Shown in pieces: positions 1 through 8,600 of a DNA stretch of 56,888 nucleotides; position 1 is the stretch's first letter; every line of letters starts with the position of its first letter. The stretch is from Aedoeadaptatus coli (lineage in GTDB: Bacteria > Bacillota > Clostridia > Tissierellales > Peptoniphilaceae). The DNA lies in the NCBI RefSeq assembly GCF_900343085.1, contig NZ_OPYI01000014.1, positions 1 through 56,888 of the forward strand, in the 5' to 3' direction. Made by a program: the position numbers and the translations under genes. Under the pieces are notes generated by a model. It was not told the DNA's origin, did not search any database, and saw only the letters and a program-made list of their open reading frames with translations.

Positions 1-523
1 TGTCGATAATCCGATGGGCCTCCCCATCGGCTAAGGTGGTCTGGTACTTGCTTCCGCCGCTGTCGCCCTTAAACTCGTCGATACAAAAGACGCGAGGCAG
101 CCGTTGACGGGGCACAAACAAACAAGCGACGATACGGAAAATACTCGTCGTTGAAATGCCTACTTCTCGCGCCAGCTCCGACACGGAACGGATATCTCGA
201 AAAGCATCCACCACATAGGCAATTAAGCGCTTTGTCATCTGCTTGCCCTTGGCGGCAAAGGAGAGAGGTGCTTCAAAGCGCGTGCCGCAATCCTTGCAAT
301 CATAGCGTGTCTTTTTGACGCGAAGAAACACGTGCTTGCGCCGCATCGGTGCGTCCCGAAGGACTTGCTCCCGGTGATCGTGGACCCAGGCGTGGGACGA
401 GCCACAGTGTGGACACACCCGATCGTGAACGGGCTTGCAATCAATGGTAATGTGGCTTCTTTCTTCTGAAACACCGGTGACCTCAACATCTTGGATTCCT
501 AAAAGTAATGTGGTAATATTGTT
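1..523 (-). CDS. ISL3-family transposase, N-terminal part (cut by window edge)
   Basis: Reading the minus strand in the frame whose codons fall on plus positions 2-4, 5-7 and so on gives a continuous protein running off the left edge. It starts near NNITTLLLGIQDVEV, continues with a zinc-ribbon (VCPHCG ... YDCKDCG), an HTH-like stretch (SVSELAREVGISTTSIFRIV) and the beginning of the catalytic domain (FCIDEFKGDSGGSKY). Zinc ribbon, HTH and a DEFxxxxG start of the DDE domain is the ISL3 layout. No ATG, GTG or TTG is obvious at the natural N-terminus, so the start (about 517-541) is uncertain and may be damaged. A 84-codon ORF in another frame (235-489) is a shadow of this gene. The catalytic end lies outside the window, so activity cannot be judged. 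Confidence 0.85.
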
Positions 524-602
524 TGCACTTGTTTGACCCCCTTTATTATGTTGTGGTGATTTAATTTTAGGTGATAGGGAAAACAAGTGCTATCATTTTG
601 CA

Positions 603-642
603 CAAAAATATCCATTGAGGAGCTTACTCCCCAATGGATATT
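603..642 (-). terminator. Rho-independent terminator of htrA
   Basis: On the minus strand a long inverted repeat (AATATCCATTG ... CAATGGATATT) with a short TAAG loop is followed by a T run. It sits directly downstream of the htrA stop codon and separates it from the ISL3 element. Confidence 0.8.
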
Positions 643-650
643 ATAGAGCC

Positions 651-1862
651 TTAATTATTTAAGCCCGGAATCAGACGGCGCAGGCCTTCTTCTTGGCCCA
701 CCGCGGGCACTTGATAATCCGTGAAGGTGAGCTTTAAGGTTTCTTTCTTGCCGTTTCTCGACACGACGACATCCACGGTGTCGCCGGCCTTGTACTTGTA
801 GAGCTCGCGCCTCAGTTGGCTCATGCTTTGGATTTCCGTATCGCCCATTTTCAGAATAATGTCGTTGACCTTCAGGCCCGATGCGGCGGCCGGGGACTCG
901 GCTTCCACGCCGCCGACGATGACGCCTTTGCCGCCGGTGCCCAAATCGTAGCCGCTGCGTTCCACGGCGCTCACGGTGTAGCCGCTCATCCCCAGGGCCA
1001 CGGATTTAAAGTCGCCGGTCTTCATGACCTGTTCCACAATGGGTTTCGCCGTGTTAATGGGAATGGAAAAGCCCAGGCCTTCCGCCGAGGAAATCTTCAC
1101 GGTGTTAATGCCGATGACTTGGCCTTCGCTGTTTAAGAGGGGCCCGCCGGAGTTGCCGGCGTTAATGGAGGCGTCGGTTTGGATCAGGCCGTCCATGTAA
1201 TTGCCCTGCACTTCGCCGATGTTTCGGTTCAGTCCGGAGATGACCCCACTGGTGACGGAGCGCTGAAAGTCGAGGCCCAGGGGATTGCCGATGGCCACGG
1301 CGGTCTCGCCGATGTTGATGCTGTCGCTGTCGCCCATGGGCAGGGGCGTAAGGCCCTTCTTTTCGATCTTCACCAGGCCCAAGTCCATGGTCTCGTCGGA
1401 CCATACGACCTTGCCCTCGGCTTCCGATTGGTCGTTTAAAAGCACCTTGACTTTGTTGCCCTTGGCGCCGACCACGTGGGCGTTTGAGAGGATAAAGCCG
1501 TCTTCCGAAAGAATAAAGCCGCTGCCGCTTCCCTGTACGGCCATGGGGCCCATTAAGGTGTTTTTCGTCGTGGAGGTGGTGATCCCCACGACAGAAGGCA
1601 TGGCGTATTGAGCCACGCTTTCAACGACGCCGGCTTCGTGCTTTCTCGTCTTGTCCGCCGGAGGCTGAACTTGCGGCTTCAGGCCTTCCGACACGGCGGG
1701 CTTCGGCATGTATTTGTAGGTGATGACGCTTCCCACTGCGCCGCCGATCAAAGAAAAGATCAGAGCCCAGAGGATGAGAAAGCCGCCTCGCCTCTTCTTT
1801 TTTCCGCCGTAGTGATAGCTTGTGGTGCGGTTTTCACCGCCATAATCTCTGTTTGGTTCCAT
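651..1862 (-). CDS. htrA: HtrA/DegP-family membrane-anchored serine protease
   Basis: Envelope quality-control protease that degrades misfolded exported proteins. The 403-residue product has a short polar N-terminus (MEPNRDYGGE), a KKKRR basic patch and one membrane segment at about residues 35-58 (LILWALIFSLIGGAVGSVI). A trypsin-like domain follows with the triad His (SNAHVV), Asp (MDLGLVKIE) and Ser (GNSGGPL), then a C-terminal PDZ domain (VNDIILKMGD). The ORF can be extended upstream to 2081, but that would overlap the start of the divergent nitroreductase. The ATG at 1862 has AAAGGA just upstream and opens a typical HtrA N-terminus, so it was chosen. All key residues are present. In Bacillus, htrA genes answer to the CssRS secretion-stress system; no such site was identified here. 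Confidence 0.93.
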   Translation of the reverse strand: MEPNRDYGGENRTTSYHYGGKKKRRGGFLILWALIFSLIGGAVGSVITYKYMPKPAVSEGLKPQVQPPADKTRKHEAGVVESVAQYAMPSVVGITTSTTKNTLMGPMAVQGSGSGFILSEDGFILSNAHVVGAKGNKVKVLLNDQSEAEGKVVWSDETMDLGLVKIEKKGLTPLPMGDSDSINIGETAVAIGNPLGLDFQRSVTSGVISGLNRNIGEVQGNYMDGLIQTDASINAGNSGGPLLNSEGQVIGINTVKISSAEGLGFSIPINTAKPIVEQVMKTGDFKSVALGMSGYTVSAVERSGYDLGTGGKGVIVGGVEAESPAAASGLKVNDIILKMGDTEIQSMSQLRRELYKYKAGDTVDVVVSRNGKKETLKLTFTDYQVPAVGQEEGLRRLIPGLNN

Positions 1863-2031
1863 GGGATTCCTTTCTATTTTTATCTGCTGAGTTTCACATC
1901 GTTTATTTACTATGACTATACCCATCGAAGTTGAACTTCTTGTGAAACCTTTACAAAGATATTTATTGGGTATAAGTAAGAAAGATACGAAACGATTCCC
2001 GCGAGCTTTTCGCGACTGAAGGAGGTTATTT
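1863..2031. promoter_or_regulatory. Divergent htrA/nitroreductase promoter region
   Basis: The 169-base divergent spacer holds a perfect dyad GAAGTT-G-AACTTC (1927-1939) and facing TATACCC/GGGTATA boxes about 50 bases apart. The minus-strand TATAGT next to the dyad could be the htrA -10 box, and TTTACA ... TATAAG (spacer only 15) the plus-strand promoter. Operator function is inference. Confidence 0.4.
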
Positions 2032-2556
2032 ATGGATTTTAAACAAATGGTAAAGAAAAGACGCTCCATGCGCAAGTACAAACAAGATCAAAAAATGGAC
2101 GACGAGGCCTTATTGGAACTGTTTACCTACGCGTCCATGGGCCCGAGTAAATCCAACGCCCACCCGGTAGAATTTCTCGTGGTGGAAGATCCCGAAAAGA
2201 AAAAGGCTCTGGCCGAATTAAAGCGTTTCGGCACGAAGTATTTGGCCGATGCGCCGCAAATCATCGTGGTCATGGGCAACGACACCTCGGAACCCACCTG
2301 GATCGAAGAAGCCACCATTACATCGGCTTATCTGGGCCTCTTGCTCCACGCCGAAGGCTACGCATCCAGCTGGATCAATATTCGCGAACAAACCAATTCG
2401 GCAGGGGAAAGCTCCGAAGAAATCGTGAAAAAGCTCTTTAATATTCCCGAAAACTACGGCATTTTGTGTCTGATCCCCTTCGGAATCCCCGACGAATGGA
2501 TCCAAAGCAGAAAATACTTCGACATTTCCTCCAAGGTACACAAAGATACCTTCTAA
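2032..2556 (+). CDS. Nitroreductase family protein (FMN-dependent)
   Basis: A 174-residue NADPH/FMN oxidoreductase of the nitroreductase fold. The N-terminal VKKRRSMRKYKQD is the typical phosphate/FMN-binding RRSxRxY motif, ASMGPSKSNAHPVEF is the second FMN contact, and the C-terminus carries the dimer-forming helices. Such proteins reduce nitro compounds, quinones or flavins in the cytoplasm; the substrate cannot be read from sequence. The ATG follows a strong GAAGGAGG site. It is a single-gene unit, diverging from htrA and ended by a terminator shared with xpt. The length is at the short end of the family (170-220 residues), consistent with the small subgroup common in anaerobes. Confidence 0.88.
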   Translation: MDFKQMVKKRRSMRKYKQDQKMDDEALLELFTYASMGPSKSNAHPVEFLVVEDPEKKKALAELKRFGTKYLADAPQIIVVMGNDTSEPTWIEEATITSAYLGLLLHAEGYASSWINIREQTNSAGESSEEIVKKLFNIPENYGILCLIPFGIPDEWIQSRKYFDISSKVHKDTF

Positions 2557-2561
2557 AAGAA

Positions 2562-2600
2562 AAAGCGGCCACGAAGCCTTTCGCTTCCGGCCGCTATTTT
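2562..2600. terminator. Bidirectional terminator between nitroreductase and xpt
   Basis: A stem AGCGGCC..GAAGC / GCTTC.GGCCGCT is flanked by A-rich sequence on the left and ATTTT on the right. It can therefore end both the plus-strand nitroreductase transcript and the minus-strand xpt transcript. Confidence 0.82.
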
Positions 2601-3186
2601 AATGCCCTTCTTTAAAAGTGATCCGTTGATTTTCCGAGTCGATGGCCTCGATGCGCACGATGGAATACACGTCGAGCCCCGCCTCCTCCAGGCGCCCGCG
2701 GCCCGGCTGAAAGGATTTTTCCACGCAAATCCCCACGCCGGCCACCTTGGCCCCGGCCTGTCTCACGATGTCCACCAGGCCCAGGGACGCTTCCCCGTTG
2801 GCGAGAAAGTCGTCGATGATCAGGACGGAATCCTCCGCCGTCAAATAGGCCTTGTTCACCATGACCTTGGAGGTGATTTTTTTCGTGTAGGAATACACGT
2901 CGGTGACAAAGGCATCTTCCGCTTTTAATGTGGCGGGGCGCGCCTTTTTGGCGAAGAGCATGGGCACGTCGAAATGAGCCGCCACCATAATGGCCGGCGC
3001 AATGCCCGAGGCCTCCACGGTGAGCACCTTCGTCACCTTTCGGTCCTTGAAATAGTCGTAAAACTCCGCCTCGATCTCCTTCATCACCTTGGGATCGATT
3101 TGATGATTGAGAAAAGAATCGATCTTCAACACATTTCCCGGGTAGATGACCCCGTCCGCTTCGATTCGTTTTTGTAAATAACCCAT
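2599..3186 (-). CDS. xpt: Xanthine phosphoribosyltransferase
   Basis: Salvages xanthine (and more weakly guanine) to XMP using PRPP. The 195-residue protein matches the Bacillus Xpt type throughout: LKIDSFLNHQIDP near the N-terminus, VEASGIAPA for the purine pocket, and the PRPP loop VLIIDDFLANGEASLGL. It ends with the VEKSFQPGR segment. The ATG at 3186 lies behind GAGGAGG; an upstream in-frame extension to 3243 has no family support. It lies 64 bases downstream of pdxR on the same strand. That gap is too short for a purine riboswitch, which often controls xpt elsewhere, so control here is likely by read-through or a simple promoter. Confidence 0.95.
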   Translation of the reverse strand: MGYLQKRIEADGVIYPGNVLKIDSFLNHQIDPKVMKEIEAEFYDYFKDRKVTKVLTVEASGIAPAIMVAAHFDVPMLFAKKARPATLKAEDAFVTDVYSYTKKITSKVMVNKAYLTAEDSVLIIDDFLANGEASLGLVDIVRQAGAKVAGVGICVEKSFQPGRGRLEEAGLDVYSIVRIEAIDSENQRITFKEGH

Positions 3187-3250
3187 GGTTCCTCCTCGCT
3201 GGTATTTATTAAACAGTGTAACACAAGCACGTCCATCCTCCACGAAAAAA

Positions 3251-4630
3251 TCAGCTTGCGGCGGAAAATTTTTTTATGAGGGATTTTAATTCGTCGAGGC
3301 CCTCTTTTAATTTATCCACGCTCATGTTGCCGTAGCCCACGATGAGGCGGGGATAGCCCTCCTGCCCTTGCCCTTGGGAGAAATCCGAGAGCCCCTTCAT
3401 GTGGATGCGGTGTTTCTTCAAATAGGCCAAGAGCTCCGCCTCGCTCCCATCCACCTTGCAGGTCAAAATAAAGTGCATCCCGGCCCGCTTGTCGTCCACG
3501 GAAAAGAGATCGTCGCCTAAAAAAGCCTCCGCGGCGATTTTTCTCCGCTCGTCGTAAATCTTCCGCTGGCGATTGAGCCGCCGCTCGAAGTGGCCCTCTC
3601 GCATGTACCGAGCCAGGGCCAGCTGCACGAGATTGGGGATGGGGCAGTTCATCACCGGGCTCAAGTGGCGGTAGCGGGCCATAAGGGGCCTCGGCAGCAC
3701 CATAAAGGAGATGCGCAAGGTGGGCGAGAGGGATTTTGAAAAGTTGGACATATAGATCACCCGGTCCACGCCATCCAGGCTCTTTAGGGCGGGAATGGGC
3801 CTGCCGTAGTACTTGTATTCGCTGTCGTAATCGTCTTCGATAATGTAGCTTCCCGTAGCCTTGACGTGGTTTAAAAGCTTGATGCGCCGGTCCACCCGCA
3901 GAATGCTCCCCGTGGGAAACTGATGGGAGGGCGTCACGAGATAAATGCTCTTTTCATCTGTGAGGGTGTCGGGATCCACGCCGGCCTCGTCCACGGCCAT
4001 GAAATCGTAGGGGACGCGGTTTTGCTCGAAAATCTTCTTCAGCCGGATGTAACCCGGGTTTTCCAGGCGAAAGGGCGCGTCTTTCGGCAAAAGCGCGATG
4101 AGGATCAAAAGCAGATACTCCATGCCCGCGCTTAAAAGAATGTCTTCCGCAGAAACGTCCACGCCACGGGAGGCCTTCAGGTAATCGGCCACGGCGGCCC
4201 TGAGCTCCGCGAGCCCTTCTTTTTCCCTGCGGTTTAAAGGCTCCTCCTGCTCCGCCGCCCACTGGAGGCATTTTTTGAAGTGATTGTCCGGAAAGCGGTA
4301 GTCGGCATTTTTGTTTAAGTCGAAATCGTAATCGTAGGCCGGCAACTCGCGCACGGGCGCCGCCGAAGCCGGGGCGATTTTTTTGTGGAGATTTTCGATG
4401 GCCGCCACGAAATAGCCCACCCGCTCCCTGGCGATGAGGTAGCCTTCGTCCACCAATTGATCGTAGGCGGCGGTGACCGTGTTCACGGACAGGCCCAAGT
4501 GGCGGGCCAAGTCCCGCTTCGATGGAAGCTTCTCCCCTTCCTTCATGGCGCCCGTGGCCACGGCGTCTTTTATGTGTTCGTACAGGGCCTCATAGAGCGG
4601 CTCGTCCCCGTTAAAGTGCATGGTAAACAA
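3251..4630 (-). CDS. pdxR: MocR/GntR-family regulator with aminotransferase-like domain (PdxR)
   Basis: A 459-residue fusion of a GntR winged-helix domain (about 1-75, [26 protein letters not shown]) and a fold-type I aminotransferase domain (about 110-455) with the PLP-lysine region [15 protein letters not shown]. PdxR-type MocR proteins bind PLP and control vitamin B6 synthesis, and this gene diverges directly from pdxS, which supports that role. The start is probably the TTG at 4630: GGAGGG lies 6 bases upstream, whereas the in-frame ATG three codons later is too far from it. Direct AATCTGG repeats at 4629-4635 and 4677-4683 bracket the intergenic region. Whether it activates or represses pdxS is not visible. 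Confidence 0.9.
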   Translation of the reverse strand: MFTMHFNGDEPLYEALYEHIKDAVATGAMKEGEKLPSKRDLARHLGLSVNTVTAAYDQLVDEGYLIARERVGYFVAAIENLHKKIAPASAAPVRELPAYDYDFDLNKNADYRFPDNHFKKCLQWAAEQEEPLNRREKEGLAELRAAVADYLKASRGVDVSAEDILLSAGMEYLLLILIALLPKDAPFRLENPGYIRLKKIFEQNRVPYDFMAVDEAGVDPDTLTDEKSIYLVTPSHQFPTGSILRVDRRIKLLNHVKATGSYIIEDDYDSEYKYYGRPIPALKSLDGVDRVIYMSNFSKSLSPTLRISFMVLPRPLMARYRHLSPVMNCPIPNLVQLALARYMREGHFERRLNRQRKIYDERRKIAAEAFLGDDLFSVDDKRAGMHFILTCKVDGSEAELLAYLKKHRIHMKGLSDFSQGQGQEGYPRLIVGYGNMSVDKLKEGLDELKSLIKKFSAAS

Positions 4631-4663
4631 TCTGGTCCCTCCAAATTTTATTTATTTGATCCT

Positions 4664-4691
4664 TTTGATGGTACCAAATCTGGCCTACAAT
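4664..4691 (+). promoter_or_regulatory. Candidate pdxS promoter
   Basis: TTTGAT/TTGATG (4664-4670) and TACAAT (4686-4691) are spaced 15-16 bases. The second AATCTGG repeat lies between the boxes, where a bound PdxR could contact polymerase. Confidence 0.45.
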
Positions 4692-4729
4692 GTCACTGTA
4701 AAGATTACATAAATCACAAGGAGGAACAC

Positions 4730-5587
4730 ATGAACGAAGCATTTATCAAACTCACCGATTCCCTGAAAGGCGGCGTCATTATGGACGTCACCAGCCCCGA
4801 ACAAGCGAAGATCGCCGAAGAAGCCGGCGCCGTGGCCGTCATGGCATTGGAAAGAATTCCCGCCGACATTCGCGCCGCCGGCGGCGTGAGCCGCATGAGC
4901 GATCCCAAGATGATCAAAGAAATTCAAAAGACGGTAAAAATCCCCGTCATGGCCAAAGTGCGCATCGGCCACTTTGTGGAAGCATCCGTGCTCCAAGCCA
5001 TCGGCATCGACTACATCGACGAGTCGGAAGTCCTCACCCCGGCGGACACCACCTTCCACATCGAAAAGAAGAAATTCGACACGCCCTTCGTCTGCGGCGC
5101 GCGTAACTTATCCGAATCCCTTCGCCGCATCGAAGAAGGGGCGGCCATGATCCGCACCAAGGGCGAAGCCGGCACCGGCGACGTTTCCCAAGCCGTGGAT
5201 CACATGCGCTCCATTATGGGCGAAATCGCCTACGTGAAAAGCGCCAAATCCGACGAACTCTACGCCCTGGCCAAGGAAATGGGCGTGAGCTACGATCTTT
5301 TGGTTTACGTCCACGAAAACGGCAAGCTCCCCGTGGCCAACTTCTCCGCCGGCGGCGTCGCCACCCCCGCCGATGCCGCCCTTATGCGCCGCCTCGGTGC
5401 CGAAGGCGTCTTTGTGGGAAGCGGGATCTTTAAATCCGACAACCCCGAAAAACGCGCCAAGGCTATCGTGAGAGCCGTAGAAAACTACATGGACGACAGC
5501 GTCATCGCCGAAGTGAGCGAAGACATCGGCGAAGCCATGGTGGGCATCAATCCCGACGAAATCGAAACCATTATGGCGGAACGGTAA
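4730..5587 (+). CDS. pdxS: Pyridoxal 5'-phosphate synthase, synthase subunit
   Basis: Makes PLP from ribose 5-phosphate, glyceraldehyde 3-phosphate and ammonia, normally with ammonia from the PdxT glutaminase. The 285-residue product is near-canonical: [39 protein letters not shown] compressed at the N-terminus, the Schiff-base lysine in VMAKVRIGH, the second lysine region [10 protein letters not shown], and [15 protein letters not shown]. The ATG at 4730 follows AAGGAGG. No pdxT lies downstream: a terminator follows 30 bases after the stop. The enzyme must rely on an unlinked pdxT or on free ammonia. The gene diverges from pdxR. Confidence 0.96.
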   Translation: MNEAFIKLTDSLKGGVIMDVTSPEQAKIAEEAGAVAVMALERIPADIRAAGGVSRMSDPKMIKEIQKTVKIPVMAKVRIGHFVEASVLQAIGIDYIDESEVLTPADTTFHIEKKKFDTPFVCGARNLSESLRRIEEGAAMIRTKGEAGTGDVSQAVDHMRSIMGEIAYVKSAKSDELYALAKEMGVSYDLLVYVHENGKLPVANFSAGGVATPADAALMRRLGAEGVFVGSGIFKSDNPEKRAKAIVRAVENYMDDSVIAEVSEDIGEAMVGINPDEIETIMAER

Positions 5588-5614
5588 GTTAAACAGTCTC
5601 TCTCTTCAGAACGC

Positions 5615-5655
5615 AAAAAGCGGATCTCCTTTCTCGGAAATCCGCTTTTCTTTGT
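5615..5655. terminator. Terminator after pdxS, usable on both strands
   Basis: Stem AAAAGCGGAT / ATCCGCTTTT followed by TTCTTTG; the minus-strand copy also ends in T5. It separates pdxS from the convergent activase gene. Confidence 0.82.
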
Positions 5656-5656
5656 T

Positions 5657-8600
5657 TTACCGCCCGGCGGCGATTTTTTTGTGTTTCTTCGCCAGGTCGT
5701 CGTTTATGAATTTATTTTTCTCCGCCTGAGACATCATAAGCTTGATGCGATTGGTTTGGTTCACCGCCGAGGCGGAGGCGTCGTAGTCGATGGGAATGAT
5801 GTTGGCCGTGGGATAGGCTTCCCGCACGGATTTAATCACGCCTTTGCCCGTAATGTGGTTGGGCAAACAGCCGAAGGGCTGCACGCAGACGATGTTGCCG
5901 GCGCCGGAGCGAATGAGTTCCACCATTTCCGCCGTGAGCAGCCAGCCTTCGCCGTATTGATTCCCGAGATCCACAAATTCTTCGGCATAGGCCATGAGGG
6001 TCTGTACGGTTTCGGGGCCGTCGTAGGCGGAATCCGCCAGGGCTTCGCGAATGGTGCGGCGGTAGCTTTCCACGTAGCGGATCATGATTTCCGCAAAGAA
6101 GCTGCCCATTTTCGACGTGCCGTAGCGATGTTCTTTGATCTTCGCATTTTTAAAGGAGTAGATCATAAAGTCCGTGAGGTCCGGCACCACCACTTCCGCG
6201 CCCTCTTCTTCTAATTGGCGCTGCACGTGATTGTTGGCCTCGGGCAGATACTTCACGAGGATTTCTCCGACGACGCCCACTTTCGGTCGCACTTCCTCCC
6301 GCCTTTCGACGGCGGAGTAATCGGCAATCATGGCGTCGATGTTTTTCTTAAATTCCGCCCGGGAGTAGCGGCGATTTTTCGCATTTAATTGATCGAGCCA
6401 CTTTTCCGTCACGGCCTTCGTGGCCCCGGCTTCCACTTCGTAGGGCCGGGTGGCGTTTGAAAGGCGCATGATCAGATCGCCGTAAAGCAGATTCTGCACG
6501 GCTTTTTTCCCGAGGCGTACCATCTGACTCTTGCTCAGTTGAAAGCCCGGGTGCCGTTCGATTCCCTGGAAGGAGGCGCCCAAGACAGGAATGTGGCCGT
6601 AGCCTGCATCCTTCAGGGCCTTTCTGATAAAGCCCACGTAGTTGCTGGCCCGGCAGGCGCCGCCGGTTTGGCTCATAAGCAGGGTTAAGTTGTCCGTGTC
6701 GTAGCGGCCGCTTTTTACCGCTTCCATAAATTGGCCCACGACAAAGATGGAGGGGTAGCAGGCGTCGTTGTTGACGTACTTGAGCCCTTCGTCTACCACG
6801 TGATTGGAAAGATCCGGCAGCACTTCCACATTGAAGCCCTCGCTCTTTAGCATGGGGGCGAGGAGGCTGAAGTGGATCGGCGCCATTTGCGGAATGAGGA
6901 TGGTGTGGGTCTTACGCATTTCTTCCGTAAAGAGCACGGGATCTTTGTACATGGACTCGGCTTCTTTATCCAAGGTGCGGTTTTGTACGGCTTGAATCAA
7001 AGAGCGCAGGCGAATTTTCGCCGCCCCCAGATTGTTTACCTCGTCGATTTTTAAGACGGTGTAGATTTTGTGGTAAGACTCCAGAATTTCGTTAACCTGA
7101 TCCGTGGTGACGGCGTCCAGGCCGCAGCCGAAGGAGTTCAGCTGCACCATTTCCAAGTGCTCGCTTTCCCCGACGATTTTCGCCGCCCGATACAGGCGGG
7201 AGTGGTAATTCCACTGGTCCAGGACGCGGAGCTTGCCGTCGATGTTTTCCTCATCCACAATGCTGTCTTCCGACAAGACGGGAAGGCCCAGGCCGGTGAT
7301 CATTTCCGCCATGCCGTGGTTGATCTCGGGATCCACGTGGTAGGGCCTGCCGGCGAGGACGATGCCCACGCTGTCCGTTTCCTCGAGAAAATCCATCGCC
7401 CGCTTGCCTGCGGCGCGCACGTCGGCGCGGTAGCGGTCTTCTTCGTCGTAGGCGGCGGCCACGGCTTCTTTCACGGCCTTTTTGTCGTGCTCGGGGAATA
7501 CTTCCGAAAGGCGCTCGGCGAGCTTTTCCCGATTGTCGAAGGAGAGGAAGGGATTCAGGTAGCGGATCCCGCTTTTCTCGATGCTCTCCACATTGTTTTT
7601 AATGACTTCGCTGTAGCCCGCTACCACCGGGCAGTTTAAGGTGTTGTCCGCCCGGGCCATTTTCTGTTCTTCGTAGAAGATGGCCGGATAGAAGATCCCG
7701 TCCACCTTTTTTTCCACGAGGTTTTCGATGTGGCCGTGGGTGATCTTCGCCGGATAACAGGCCGTCTCCGAGGTAATGGACTCCAGACCCTTTTCGTAGA
7801 GGTCTCTGGAAGACATGTCGGAGAGGACGACGCGGTAGCCCAGCTTCGTAAAGAAGGTGTGCCAGAACGGGTAGTTTTCGTACATGTTCAGCACCCGGGG
7901 AATGCCCACGGTGGGCGCGCCCTCGGGAAGGCTTTCGTAGTCGAAGACCCGCTTTAATTTATAGGCGTAGAGATTGGGCAGGGCTTCGTCTTCCCCCCGC
8001 ACGATGCCCGCGCCCCGCTCGCAGCGGTTGCCGGTAATGTAGCGGCTGCCGTCTTTAAAGATATTCACGGCGAGGGCGCAGTTGTTGGCGCATTGGCCGC
8101 AGCGGGCGTGTTTCGTGGTGTAGGTAAATTCGTCCAGTTCCTCCCGGGAGAGAAGGGTGCTCGCATCGCCGCCTTCTTCCATGGCGATGAGGGCCATGCC
8201 GATGGCGCCCATGGTGCCGCTCATTTTCGGGCGCACCACGTCTCTGCCCGTGATTTTTTCGAAGGCGCGGAGCACGGCGTCGCTGTAAAAGGTACCCCCC
8301 TGAACCACGATGTGCTCGCCCAATTTTTTCGGATCGCGAATTTTAATGACTTTTTGAATGGCGTTTCGAATGACGGAATAGGCGAGGCCCGCGGAAATAT
8401 CCGCCACGCTCGCCCCTTCTTTTTGGGCCTGCTTCACCTTGGAGTTCATAAACACGGTGCAGCGGCTCCCGAGATCCACCGGCGCGTCGCTTTTTAGGGC
8501 CACGGCGGCGAAATCCTGCACGCTTAAGTCCACGCCGCCGGCAAAGGTTTGAAGGAAGGAGCCGCAGCCCGAGGAGCAGGCTTCGTTTAAGAGAATGGAC

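Noticed and set aside
235-489. 84-codon ORF at the left edge
   Set aside because: It is a frame-shifted shadow. The true frame gives the ISL3 transposase with its zinc ribbon and HTH continuous to base 1.
1863-2081. N-terminal extension of HtrA
   Set aside because: It would cover the divergent promoter and the start of the nitroreductase, and the ATG at 1862 has a proper ribosome site.
3187-3250. Purine riboswitch before xpt
   Set aside because: Only 64 bases separate pdxR from xpt, and no conserved purine-aptamer sequence is visible.
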